A stretch of 29,509 nucleotides of DNA from a virus, in IMG/VR virus record IMGVR_UViG_3300005909_000076, positions 1-29,509 of that record; one strand, 5' to 3'. Position numbers and translations under genes: made by a program. Below the pieces are notes generated by a model. The model worked only from the letters and a program-made list of their open reading frames with translations, made no database searches and was not told the origin of the DNA. Shown in pieces: positions 1-7,605 of this stretch (positions are counted from its first letter, which is position 1; the number at the start of each line of letters is the position of its first letter).

Positions 1-564
1 CCTAAGATAGTACCTACTCCTGCAGCTGAGCCTCTTAAGAAAATAACCGTTCACTTCAGAGAAGGTAAATATGGGGACTCTGAGGGTAGAGACATTAATC
101 CTAACTACAGCCAAGATTTAATAGATGCTTTGGCAAAAGAGTATCCTGATTATGAAATAGTTAGGCTTGGAGATTCTTCAATGACTTTTCTAAACAATTG
201 TTACAATGCTAGCCACGCTGATTTATCGGTGAGAGCTCAGATGGAACAGATACAGCAGTCCGAATTATTTATCGGCTGTCATTCAGCACCACAGATGCTT
301 GCGGTAGCTTGTTCAGACACACCTATAATCTGTATAAATTATACGGCACAGGAGACTACTACAGATATGGAAACCGAAAACATTGCTAAACTTAGTTACG
401 AGCCTATAAGTAAGCAGGTTAAGAAGATATTCTATGTGAAAATGCTGGGCAAAGACGGTGTTGAATTAATCCCAACTCAGAATAACCCACAGCGCGTAAG
501 AGTAGAATATGAACCGATTGAGAACATAATGAAAGAAGTAAAAGGGGTATTGAATCATGGTTAG
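1..564 (+). CDS. Glycosyltransferase-like protein, C-terminal part (5' end outside window)
   Basis: The frame is open from base 1 with no stop, so the gene starts to the left of the window and only about 187 C-terminal residues are seen; an internal ATG at 130 is not a convincing start. The visible part has the layout of a GT-B glycosyltransferase C-terminal domain (GT9 or TIGR04372-like): a strand ITVHFREGKYG, later EIVRLGD, then SELFIGCHSAPQMLAVACSDTPIICIN, where a short strand plus a small-residue loop would bind a nucleotide sugar. It overlaps the next gene by 8 bases and opens a run of sugar-related genes, which fits a transferase role. The acceptor and donor cannot be read from the sequence. 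The fold call is by pattern only; a related nucleotide-sugar enzyme is possible. Confidence 0.5.
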   Translation, partial: PKIVPTPAAEPLKKITVHFREGKYGDSEGRDINPNYSQDLIDALAKEYPDYEIVRLGDSSMTFLNNCYNASHADLSVRAQMEQIQQSELFIGCHSAPQMLAVACSDTPIICINYTAQETTTDMETENIAKLSYEPISKQVKKIFYVKMLGKDGVELIPTQNNPQRVRVEYEPIENIMKEVKGVLNHG

Positions 565-817
565 ACGTCCACTAGAGAGAGAAAAGATTCCTAATTTCAA
601 TACGTTGTCATGTCTCATAGACAGAATGGTTATTGAACAAGTGAAGAAGACTATTTTTGAACTGAAGCAAGAGGAAGAAAAAGTGAATTATAAGGATAAG
701 ATACATATGCAGAAGAAAGCTTTAAAGAGCTTGCAAAGAGCTTTTATCGACTTTTGTATAAAGGCATGGTATCTAGGTGAGTACGAATACATAGAAGAAA
801 CGAGGACGTTTAAATGA
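557..817 (+). CDS. Small helical protein of the glycan cassette, unknown function
   Basis: An 86-residue, charged, mostly helical protein starting with ATG eight bases inside the upstream gene; a weak GGGG lies about ten bases upstream of the start. The N-terminal segment NTLSCLIDRMVIEQVKK, with a short helix holding an IDR motif, faintly recalls DUF4254/DUF6165-type small proteins that sit beside LPS and capsule glycosyltransferases. The rest is a Lys/Glu-rich helix with an aromatic patch (FCIKAWYLGEYEYIEE). No catalytic motif, signal peptide or membrane segment is visible. Its ATGA overlap with the next gene, also small and helical, suggests the two work together. I do not recognise it with confidence. 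Confidence 0.6.
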   Translation: MVRRPLEREKIPNFNTLSCLIDRMVIEQVKKTIFELKQEEEKVNYKDKIHMQKKALKSLQRAFIDFCIKAWYLGEYEYIEETRTFK

Positions 818-1101
818 GGTTTATGAAGAAAGCTCAAGCCAAAGGCCACGCTCTGGTATTTTTTAATGCAATAATACGGCTATCTGAGGCTAATTACCTC
901 ACAGGGGTTTGGGATAATAGAAGAAATTCACTTTGTAAGAAAGCATTTGAAGAGTTCACAGACCAAGAAAAAGCTTATCTTTATCATACTGAGAAAATGT
1001 CTAGAAAAAATGTTGAGCTACGTGCTGTTCATAGAACCGCTATCGACAGAGTTTTTAGAGAAATAATAAATATAAGTGAAAACTTGCCTTATGACGAGTA
1101 A
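814..1101 (+). CDS. Small helical protein, DUF4254-like (tentative)
   Basis: A 95-residue protein whose ATG overlaps the previous stop (ATGA); an in-frame ATG at 823 is an alternative start. The segments LSEANYLTGVWDNRRN and, later, HRTAIDRVFREIIN resemble in spacing the DUF4254 pattern, in which an N-terminal LxxANxxxWxxED helix is followed by an ID-R-N helix. DUF4254 genes are repeatedly found beside glycosyltransferases, which agrees with this neighbourhood. The match is by eye and remote. It ends just before a promoter-like sequence, so it may be the last gene of the first transcript. Confidence 0.55.
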   Translation: MRFMKKAQAKGHALVFFNAIIRLSEANYLTGVWDNRRNSLCKKAFEEFTDQEKAYLYHTEKMSRKNVELRAVHRTAIDRVFREIINISENLPYDE

Positions 1102-1112
1102 TCATATATAAT
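1084..1112 (+). promoter_or_regulatory. Sigma70-like promoter upstream of the radical SAM block
   Basis: TTGCCT (1084-1089; four of six matches to TTGACA) and a perfect TATAAT (1107-1112) are separated by 17 bases. Transcription would begin near 1119, which is the ATG of the next small gene, so that message would be nearly leaderless. The site overlaps the 3' end of the preceding gene. In AT-rich DNA a TATAAT can occur by chance, so this is moderate evidence only. Confidence 0.35.
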
Positions 1113-1118
1113 TATATT

Positions 1119-1268
1119 ATGGGTAGAAAAAAAATGTTAAGTCCTAAAGCTAAGATTCTTTCGATTGCTTTAACAACAGAGCAGTATGATAAGGTAGAAG
1201 CAGAGTGTCCAAAGGATATGAAGATATCTGTTTATGGGAGATTAAAATTGTTAGGAGAAATAAAATGA
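1119..1268 (+). CDS. Ribbon-helix-helix-like small protein (49 aa)
   Basis: A 49-residue ORF below the usual length cut-off. The sequence KILSIALTTEQYDKVEAE followed by MKISVYGRLKLLGEI has the strand-helix-helix spacing of MetJ/Arc-type (RHH) DNA-binding proteins: an alternating hydrophobic strand, a first helix beginning T/S-x-E-Q-Y, and a second helix beginning S-V-x-x-R. The N-terminus is basic (MGRKK). It shares ATGA with the radical SAM gene downstream, which supports real translation. No good ribosome binding site precedes ATG 1119; a second in-frame ATG lies at 1134. If it is a repressor, the promoter-like sequence just upstream (1084-1112) would be the obvious operator. That regulatory role is inference. 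Confidence 0.6.
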   Translation: MGRKKMLSPKAKILSIALTTEQYDKVEAECPKDMKISVYGRLKLLGEIK

Positions 1269-2209
1269 AATATTGGTTGTATAGATTAAAATGGCATTTA
1301 GCAAAGTACATAACTTGGGAGTATCCATTGCATGTTGATTTTGAATTAAGTACGCATTGTAATTTATCCTGTAGCTTTTGCCCACACAGCGAACATATAC
1401 AGGACTTTAAAAAAGGCTTCATGGATTTTGATAGATACAAACAAATAATAGATGAGATAGCAGGTAAAGTACCCAGTATTAAATTCAATCTAAGAGGAGA
1501 ATCAACATTACATCCCGATTTCGATTTATTCCTTAAATATGCACATAAGAAATTTATAGATATAAGAATTAATACTAATGGACAGTATAGAAATAAGGCT
1601 GTGTCGTTGTGGATGGCTCAGTATTGTACTGACATAAGCTTTAGTGTAGATGCTTTTTATAAAGATACGTATAAAGAAAAACGTGGTGGTGATTTTCAAC
1701 TGCTCGAGAATAATATACTAGATACTATAAGAATGGTAGGTGGCTACCAACACAGGGCTAAGCTGACCTTATCATATGTATATACATCCAGTCATGAGTA
1801 TGTAGAAATCGCAAAGTTTCGTATGCTTTGGGCCGCTCGATATCATAAAGTAAAATTTAATATAAGAGCAGCAATGGATAGAGTAACCCTAAAGGAGCAA
1901 ATTACTAAAAAAGGTAAAATAAAAAAATTAGGAGATAAGGTTGCTGTAGGGAGAAAAGATTGTTTAATGCCGAGGAGAAGGCTTGTTGTTACTCATGATT
2001 TTAAAGTAGGATATTGCTGCTTACTTTGGCATAAACCAAGCTATCTACCGTTCAGTATTGATAGTAAAGAAGTAAAGCTATTAGATTATTGGAATCATCC
2101 GAGCTTATTGTGTATACGAGATAATCTCAAATTTCTTAGATTCGATGTATTGCCTAAAATGTGTAAAAATTGCGATAGTTCAGAATCTTACAAGTGGAGT
2201 AACTTATGA
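1265..2209 (+). CDS. Radical SAM/SPASM-domain enzyme
   Basis: A 314-residue protein from ATG 1265, chosen because AGGAG at 1253-1257 is ideally spaced and the ATG overlaps the previous stop. Residues 32-39 carry the radical SAM signature CNLSCSFC that binds the [4Fe-4S] cluster which cleaves S-adenosylmethionine. FNLRGESTLHPDF (about 74-86) corresponds to the GGEPLLHP region. The C-terminal part has SPASM-like cysteines: C233, C251/C252, then LLDYWNHPSL and CKNC (300-303), which would hold auxiliary clusters. SPASM proteins modify peptides or act as dehydratases/epimerases on sugars and other small molecules; the neighbours favour a sugar-related substrate, but this cannot be settled here. 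It overlaps the next gene by ATGA, indicating a coupled operon. Confidence 0.85.
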   Translation: MKYWLYRLKWHLAKYITWEYPLHVDFELSTHCNLSCSFCPHSEHIQDFKKGFMDFDRYKQIIDEIAGKVPSIKFNLRGESTLHPDFDLFLKYAHKKFIDIRINTNGQYRNKAVSLWMAQYCTDISFSVDAFYKDTYKEKRGGDFQLLENNILDTIRMVGGYQHRAKLTLSYVYTSSHEYVEIAKFRMLWAARYHKVKFNIRAAMDRVTLKEQITKKGKIKKLGDKVAVGRKDCLMPRRRLVVTHDFKVGYCCLLWHKPSYLPFSIDSKEVKLLDYWNHPSLLCIRDNLKFLRFDVLPKMCKNCDSSESYKWSNL

Positions 2210-3552
2210 TACACCCTAAAGCAATTATATTAATTCAATGCAGATACGACAGCAAAAGAGCACCTGGTAAAATACTGAGAGAATTAAAACCGGGTCTTTC
2301 ATGCTTGGAGTATTTAATTCAAAGACTTGGGAAAACATCCTATAATTGTATAATAGCTACTACGGATAGAGATGCAGATTCGCCTATTTTCGACGCGTAC
2401 TTACGTCTAAAAGGTAAATATAAGTACTTACTCGGATGCTTTCGTGGTGATGAAAAGAATATAGCTAGGAGGTTGTACGATGCTTCTAAAGGGTACGATT
2501 ACATTATAAGAGTTACAGGTGATGATTTTTTCGTTGATACAGCTATTCTAGATTCAATGGCGGTAGAGGCGGTGTTGGCAGATGCGTCTTATACTTATCC
2601 TGAAAATCTCATAAGAGGTTGCGACAGTGATGTATTTAAAAGAGATTCTCTTGTAAAAGCCTTAGGGGAATACGACATGGCTGATGTCGAGAGCATAGAA
2701 TTTCTATTTAAAAATACCGATACCTCAAAAGTATTCAAGGTTCCAGGCTCATACAAAAATCCAAGTATCAATTTAACACTGGATACGGAGGACGATTGGA
2801 AAGTAGTACAGTTGGTCTGGAAAAAACTATCTGTCATTAACTATTGCTTCAATACATGGGATATAGTAGAATTTATTACACGCAACTCATTTATAACAGA
2901 TATGAATAAAGTGCCCTTGGTGACTGTGTATACTGTTTTTAAGGATTACCCTATTAAGTGGCTTCAAAATGCTATTGCGAGTTTGCAAGAACAAACATTT
3001 ACTGATTACGAATTTATACTAATCGATTATGGTAGCAAGCAGATACACCAGTATTTAAAAGAAGTAAATAACGAAGAAAAAGTAAGAACCTTTTTTACCG
3101 ATGAGCTGAACTTCATAGACAGCATCAACCTAGCTATAAAGAAAGCGAGAGGTAAGTATATTCTTAGGTTGGATGCCGACGATATGTTAATGCCGGATGC
3201 TTTAGAGAAGATGGTTAACTACCTGACGGAGCACAATTTCTACAGCGCTGTTATCCCGAATTTCGACGCTTTAACAGATAAACTGCTCATACACAATGTA
3301 CCTGGTGATAAAGACAACATTATGTCTTGTGCTCTTATCGAGAAAAAAAAGTACAGTTTCGTTAAATTTAAAGAAACACAGTCTTTCAGAGATGGGACTA
3401 CTTTACTTAAAAGTTTCAAAGAATACGGATTTAAAACAGGATATCTAGCGGAGCCTTTGTTTATTTACAGAGTACACGACAGAAGTTTAACGCACGACCC
3501 CAGTCGCCGCGGGCTAATAAAAGAAACGGATGCCGCAATAAATGACAAATAA
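2206..3552 (+). CDS. Fusion: SpsF-type cytidylyltransferase + GT2 glycosyltransferase
   Basis: A 448-residue, two-domain protein. Residues 5-225 look like the SpsF/COG1861 cytidylyltransferase family (relatives of NeuA/KdsB): IILIQCRYDSKRAPGKIL matches the Q-R-x-x-S-x-R-x-P-G-K signature that grips CTP, RVTGDDFFVD (102-111) matches the metal-binding R-x-T-G-D segment, and NLTLDTEDDW (189-198) matches the LTVDTxED motif. Residues 236-448 are a GT2-like glycosyltransferase: VPLVTVYTVFKDY at its start, an acidic turn ILIDYGS, and RLDADD (321-326) as the DxD-type metal motif. One chain would thus activate a sugar acid or alditol as a CMP derivative and hold a transferase that may or may not use it. 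Start and stop overlap both neighbours (ATGA before, 11 bases after). Confidence 0.85.
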   Translation: MIHPKAIILIQCRYDSKRAPGKILRELKPGLSCLEYLIQRLGKTSYNCIIATTDRDADSPIFDAYLRLKGKYKYLLGCFRGDEKNIARRLYDASKGYDYIIRVTGDDFFVDTAILDSMAVEAVLADASYTYPENLIRGCDSDVFKRDSLVKALGEYDMADVESIEFLFKNTDTSKVFKVPGSYKNPSINLTLDTEDDWKVVQLVWKKLSVINYCFNTWDIVEFITRNSFITDMNKVPLVTVYTVFKDYPIKWLQNAIASLQEQTFTDYEFILIDYGSKQIHQYLKEVNNEEKVRTFFTDELNFIDSINLAIKKARGKYILRLDADDMLMPDALEKMVNYLTEHNFYSAVIPNFDALTDKLLIHNVPGDKDNIMSCALIEKKKYSFVKFKETQSFRDGTTLLKSFKEYGFKTGYLAEPLFIYRVHDRSLTHDPSRRGLIKETDAAINDK

Positions 3553-3928
3553 AATAATAGATATACTGATGGCGGATTTAGATTTAACAGGATTGCGCCT
3601 AAGCGCCATGACTAATGTAGAGATGCTGGAGCTGTTTAAACACGACTTCCTAGTTATAAATGACTATGTGCCCTCGAATCAATTTGATAAAACTCAGATA
3701 TTTCAGTACAGTAAATGTTTCATCGACGATTTTAAGAGAAGAGTATCCAAAGACTCACTGGGTCAAATCGTTGACTTTGCACAAATGATACAACAGTTAA
3801 TGAAAAACGACGCTACTATAATAGACAGCTACTATACCAGAACTTTATTAAGGCTATACAGTTATGCAGTGGCCCAGCTTCGTAAAAGTGAAATCCCAGA
3901 TGCGATGCTGACAAAGGATTTTCTATAA
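3542..3928 (+). CDS. Conserved-looking small protein, unknown function
   Basis: A 128-residue protein starting 11 bases inside the previous gene. It is predicted mainly helical with no cysteine cluster, no membrane segment and no recognisable catalytic motif. Features visible are a Leu/Met-rich N-terminal helix, an Asp/Tyr-rich middle (INDYVPSNQFDKTQIF) and a Tyr-rich helix near the C-terminus (SYYTRTLLRLYSYAVAQL). Tight packing between the cytidylyltransferase fusion and the DAHP-synthase-like gene suggests an accessory role in the cassette. I do not recognise it. Confidence 0.6.
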   Translation: MTNKIIDILMADLDLTGLRLSAMTNVEMLELFKHDFLVINDYVPSNQFDKTQIFQYSKCFIDDFKRRVSKDSLGQIVDFAQMIQQLMKNDATIIDSYYTRTLLRLYSYAVAQLRKSEIPDAMLTKDFL

Positions 3929-3929
3929 A

Positions 3930-4121
3930 ATGGCATTGCTTAAAATATTATCAAGCGGTGAGGAAAATAATACACTTACCGCGGCAATGCTGACTGAGAA
4001 TTTTTTTGTATCCCTCGGCGAGTTAATGAGATGCTCACATGACTCAGACATGACGAAGGAAATAGAAGAAAACGACAATATAGTATTTATGAAAGTGGAG
4101 GGTAATCAATGGAAATTATAG
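3930..4121 (+). CDS. Small acidic protein (63 aa), unknown function
   Basis: This 63-residue ORF starts two bases after the previous stop and runs 13 bases into the next gene. There is no obvious ribosome binding site, so translation would depend on coupling with the upstream gene. The protein is acidic (TKEIEENDNIVF) with a hydrophobic N-terminal helix that is too short and polar to be a clear membrane anchor. No family is recognised. The continuous coding through a packed operon is the main support. Confidence 0.5.
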   Translation: MALLKILSSGEENNTLTAAMLTENFFVSLGELMRCSHDSDMTKEIEENDNIVFMKVEGNQWKL

Positions 4122-4876
4122 CAGGTCCGTGTAGTTTTGAATCGTATAAACAAACAAAAGATACAGTAAAATTTTTAACAGAACTAGGTATAAAATACAT
4201 AAGGGGAGGGGCTCTAAAGTACAGGTCTATGCCGAAAGATTATCAAGGTACGCCAGCTGTATATAGGTGGATTGCAGATTTAAAAAAGGAATATTACTTT
4301 GAATTTGTTAATGAAATGTATGATTCTGAATCCGATTATAGACAAGATGTTGATATGATACAGGTAGGTAGCAGAAATCAAATGAATACTCATCTTTTAA
4401 AAGGATTAAACGGAATTGATAAACCGATACTATTAAAACGACATTATGCATCTAGTATAAGTTCTTTTCTTGACCACGCTTCTTATTTAGATGAGTCAGA
4501 AGTAATATTGTGTCTCAGAGGTATAATGGGGTTATGGCCCCAAGAGCAGCGCTTTATGCCTGACGTTACAGACATCGCCAGACTAAGAGAATTAATGCAC
4601 CAAAGAGGGCTTTTTAATAAGCGCGTAGATGTTTTAAAAGTAAAAGATATTAAATTAAAACATAAAATATGCTACGACGTAAGTCATTCTGCGTGCGATA
4701 GTAAATACGTTAAGAATTTAATCAAATGCGCTAAAGTTTATGAACCTGATTACCTAATGATTGAAGTACACAATCGTCCGAAGAAAGCGCTATCAGATGC
4801 TCAGCAACAAATAAATTTCGCGACCTTTGAGTCTTGGGTTAACGAAGGTCTTTTCGAAACAAATAAGAAGGAGTAA
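4109..4876 (+). CDS. DAHP synthase-like enzyme (type I-beta fold, catalytic domain only)
   Basis: A 255-residue TIM-barrel enzyme of the DAHP/KDO8P synthase superfamily, which condenses PEP with an aldose phosphate to make a 3-deoxy-2-ulosonic acid phosphate. AGPCSFES sits at 5-12, GGALKYRSMPKDYQG at 33-47, VGSRN at 86-90, LLKR at 108-111, YDVSHS at 189-194, IEVH at 218-221 and ALSDAQQQ at 227-234. The four metal ligands of the family (Cys8, His193, Glu219, Asp230) and the PEP-binding Lys/Arg residues (K37, R39, K110, R111) are present, so it looks active. The GGAxKxR..P..(Y/F)QG motif is DAHP-synthase type and not the KANRSS motif of KDO8P synthase. It lacks a regulatory ACT or ferredoxin-like domain. 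A GGAGGG site precedes the ATG. No other aromatic-pathway gene is near; the context is sugar modification. Confidence 0.82.
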   Translation: MEIIAGPCSFESYKQTKDTVKFLTELGIKYIRGGALKYRSMPKDYQGTPAVYRWIADLKKEYYFEFVNEMYDSESDYRQDVDMIQVGSRNQMNTHLLKGLNGIDKPILLKRHYASSISSFLDHASYLDESEVILCLRGIMGLWPQEQRFMPDVTDIARLRELMHQRGLFNKRVDVLKVKDIKLKHKICYDVSHSACDSKYVKNLIKCAKVYEPDYLMIEVHNRPKKALSDAQQQINFATFESWVNEGLFETNKKE

Positions 4877-4878
4877 AT

Positions 4879-6180
4879 ATGTTAAACAAATTAGAGCCAA
4901 TTAATAAAACGATAGAAGTTACTATGATGTACGATAAAAGCAGAGTAGAAATAGAATGTCCCTTATGTCACAAAGAGGAGTGGGAGTTCCTAGACCATAT
5001 CAGAAAACCAATAGTAGATAATCATCTATGTATTTGCAGAAATTGCGGGTTCATTAGTTATAATCCACAGCTGAAAGATATTCAAGAGTGGTATAACAAA
5101 GAGGTACGCTCCCAAGACCTGGCTTTTCTTAATACTAAATTTAGTAAACTTGAGATGCATAAGAAAATGATAGGTGCTTATATGGCTGATAATATAGATA
5201 AAGGCAATACCTATAATAACGCATTAGATTTCGGATGCAGTGATGGTTATCTATTGAAGTATCTACGTGACGAAAATTTAATAAAAACAGCAAAAGGAAT
5301 AGAACTTAACCCGGGACATGCCAACTGGGCAAGGCATATTTATGATTTAGATATCTCATCCAGTGATGATACCTCTGTGTATAAGGACGGTAGCTTCGAT
5401 TTAATCGTGTGTTACCATGTACTTGAGCATATCCAACAGCCAGATTTACTTCTCAAGGAATTCAACAGAATTCTGTCGGATACGGGGATTCTATACATAG
5501 GATTGCCTACTATAGATAGACTAGATTACACTACGCGCTATGATTTATTCAAAGATGAGCATATTAACATGTTTTCAGACAACACCCTTCGATATTTTTT
5601 AGCAGTAAATGGCTTTGAATCTGTATTTGAAAATAATTATTTATATGGCACCGCTATTATATTTAAGAAAACAAAAACAAAAGCACCTAAAATGTCCTGC
5701 TACGATGAAAATATTGAGTTACTTGACCGCATAAACGCCTGTTATACGTTAAGAGATAGAGCAGATAAGTGTACAGCTACAGGTGATGTCGGAGGTACAA
5801 AAAAGAATTTAGTCGAAGCATTGAAGAATTACAACAACTTTCCAGAATTGATTATTAAGTATTCCAGCTTAAATGACGCTATCGATGAACAAGACATTCT
5901 TGAAGAGTATATTAAATTCAAACCTCACTTCTGGGAGCTCCACACAGCTCTCGGGCTCAGCTTATTTAGAGAAGGTAATTTTGATAAAGCGGAAGAATCA
6001 CTCTTAAAAGCTACCGAGCTAAAGGGGAAAAATGCTATGTGCCTGATTCACCTGGGTCAAATAAAGTATTATCAAAAAGATTTTATTGGAGCTATCGAGT
6101 ATCTACGGGAATGCTGGAAAATGGAACCTTACAATCAAAGTGCTTTTGAATTGCTTGCTACTATATTGGCTAAAATGTAA
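4879..6180 (+). CDS. Zinc-finger class I SAM methyltransferase with C-terminal TPR repeats
   Basis: A 433-residue protein with a GGAG site before its ATG. Residues 27-56 hold two CxxC pairs (CPLC and CRNC), the putative zinc-binding N-terminal domain seen in sugar C-methyltransferases. Residues 116-124 (LDFGCSDGY) are motif I of the SAM-binding Rossmann fold, and FDLIVCYHVLEHI (173-185) is the usual motif II/post-II region; LPTIDRLDYTT and DEHINMFS follow as in the C-methyltransferase family. From about residue 345 the chain turns into helical repeats (HFWELHTALGLSLFREGNF, AMCLIHLGQIKYYQKDF) typical of TPRs, a protein-binding module. A methyl-sugar role agrees with the cassette; the TPR tail may dock it on other enzymes or on a virion protein. 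Confidence 0.82.
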   Translation: MLNKLEPINKTIEVTMMYDKSRVEIECPLCHKEEWEFLDHIRKPIVDNHLCICRNCGFISYNPQLKDIQEWYNKEVRSQDLAFLNTKFSKLEMHKKMIGAYMADNIDKGNTYNNALDFGCSDGYLLKYLRDENLIKTAKGIELNPGHANWARHIYDLDISSSDDTSVYKDGSFDLIVCYHVLEHIQQPDLLLKEFNRILSDTGILYIGLPTIDRLDYTTRYDLFKDEHINMFSDNTLRYFLAVNGFESVFENNYLYGTAIIFKKTKTKAPKMSCYDENIELLDRINACYTLRDRADKCTATGDVGGTKKNLVEALKNYNNFPELIIKYSSLNDAIDEQDILEEYIKFKPHFWELHTALGLSLFREGNFDKAEESLLKATELKGKNAMCLIHLGQIKYYQKDFIGAIEYLRECWKMEPYNQSAFELLATILAKM

Positions 6181-6181
6181 T

Positions 6182-7573
6182 ATGGCTGATTTCACTTATA
6201 TTACGGAGCCATATAAGCATCAGGCTGAGGCGCTTGAGCTCTACAAAGACAGAGATTCTTTAGCCTTATTCTGGGAAATGGGAACAGGTAAGACCAAAGC
6301 TACTATAGACCTTATGCGATATAAGTCATACGGTCTCGGACACCCTTGCAGAGCCCTGGTAGTGGCCCCTAATATTGCGCTACAAAACTGGGTTAATGAA
6401 ATTGAGATGCACAGCAAACTAAAGGGAATAGTATTGCAAGGCACTAAAGCTAAGCGACTCCGCAACTTGGCAAATGAAGACTTCTCTATTAAAGTAATAA
6501 ATTACGAGGGACTAAAAACTATACAAAAAGAGTTATCCGCGACGCCATTCGACTGCCTAGTTATAGATGAGAGCCAACGCGTTAAGAATAGCAAGGCTAT
6601 TAGAACTAGGATATTGACTCATATGTCGAAGAAGATAGATATCAGGTACTTATTGTCTGGAACACCGGTCCTTAACAATTCGTTAGATATATTTAGCCAA
6701 TACTTAATACTTGATAGAGGTGAAATCTTTGGGTCGAGTTTTTATGCGTTCCGGAATAAATACTTCGAAGATAAGAACGCAGGAAGAGCTGGTACAAGAT
6801 ATTACTTTCCTAACTTTGCACCGAAACCAGATACTACTAAATTATTAAATAAACTTATAATGCAGAAGGCGGATAGGCGTAAAAAAGAGGAATGCCTAGA
6901 TTTACCACCAAAGGTTTATCAAACATTACAAATCCCTATGGAGCCTGAGCAGCAGAAGGCGTATAATGAGATGAAGAAAGAACTGATTACTTTCTTCCAA
7001 GAACACCCAGTAACTGCGTCTACGGCTGTAGTCAAACTAGTGCGCTTGAACCAGATTGCATCAGGGTACGTAGGTTCCGAAAATGCAGGCGAGATAGCTT
7101 TTAAACGTAATCCTAAGATAGAAGCCTTAAAAGAAATACTGGCAGATATAGCACAAGACCATAAAGTTATCATCTGGGCGATATTTAGAAACAATATTAA
7201 AGCCTTAGAAAAGGCGCTGCAAGAATATAATCCATCAGTTATATACGGAGACACAAAGGATAAAGTTGCTGAGCAAGATAAATTTAGGAAAGACCCAACG
7301 TGCAGAATATGTATAGCTAATCCTCAATCTGCGGGCCTTGCAATTAATCTCGTAGAAGCTGATTATACTATTTATTTCAGCCATAGCTTTAACCTAGAGC
7401 ACAGATTACAGAGTGAAGATAGAAATCACAGAGGAGGCTCAGAAATCCACGAAAAAATAACTTACATCGATTTAGTGAGCGCAGGCTCAGTTGACGAGGT
7501 TATTTTAAAAGCATTGAAAAGTAAAGAGAACCTCGCAAAAACGATAATTGAAAGACTTCCTGAGATTCTGTGA
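6182..7573 (+). CDS. SNF2-family DNA helicase/translocase
   Basis: A 463-residue superfamily 2 ATPase. The start at 6182 is chosen because it lies one base after the previous stop and begins MADFTYITEPYKHQ, the usual Q-motif-like entry; a longer frame upstream lies inside the methyltransferase gene. Visible motifs are MGTGKT (Walker A, 33-38), VAPN (61-64), DESQ (129-132, a DEAH variant), SGTP (159-162, motif III) and QSEDRNHRGGS (410-420, motif VI). Phages commonly carry such single-chain SNF2 helicases in their replication modules. The protein is minimal, without extra DNA-binding domains. It has no strong ribosome binding site of its own and is likely translated by coupling. Confidence 0.9.
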   Translation: MADFTYITEPYKHQAEALELYKDRDSLALFWEMGTGKTKATIDLMRYKSYGLGHPCRALVVAPNIALQNWVNEIEMHSKLKGIVLQGTKAKRLRNLANEDFSIKVINYEGLKTIQKELSATPFDCLVIDESQRVKNSKAIRTRILTHMSKKIDIRYLLSGTPVLNNSLDIFSQYLILDRGEIFGSSFYAFRNKYFEDKNAGRAGTRYYFPNFAPKPDTTKLLNKLIMQKADRRKKEECLDLPPKVYQTLQIPMEPEQQKAYNEMKKELITFFQEHPVTASTAVVKLVRLNQIASGYVGSENAGEIAFKRNPKIEALKEILADIAQDHKVIIWAIFRNNIKALEKALQEYNPSVIYGDTKDKVAEQDKFRKDPTCRICIANPQSAGLAINLVEADYTIYFSHSFNLEHRLQSEDRNHRGGSEIHEKITYIDLVSAGSVDEVILKALKSKENLAKTIIERLPEIL

Positions 7574-7605
7574 TATCCATTAAAAAATCGAAATATATAT
7601 ATATC

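Noticed and set aside
1150-1488. Minus-strand 112-codon frame opposite the radical SAM gene
   Set aside because: It is antisense to the CxxxCxxC-containing gene and has no family features.
4109-4876. NeuB (sialic or pseudaminic acid synthase) or KDO8P synthase identity
   Set aside because: There is no C-terminal SAF antifreeze-like domain as in NeuB, and the KANRSS-type motif of KDO8P synthase is replaced by the DAHP-synthase-type GGAxKxR motif.
6086-6181. N-terminal extension of the SNF2 helicase upstream of 6182
   Set aside because: It lies inside the TPR-coding end of the methyltransferase gene, and the helicase family similarity begins after the ATG at 6182.
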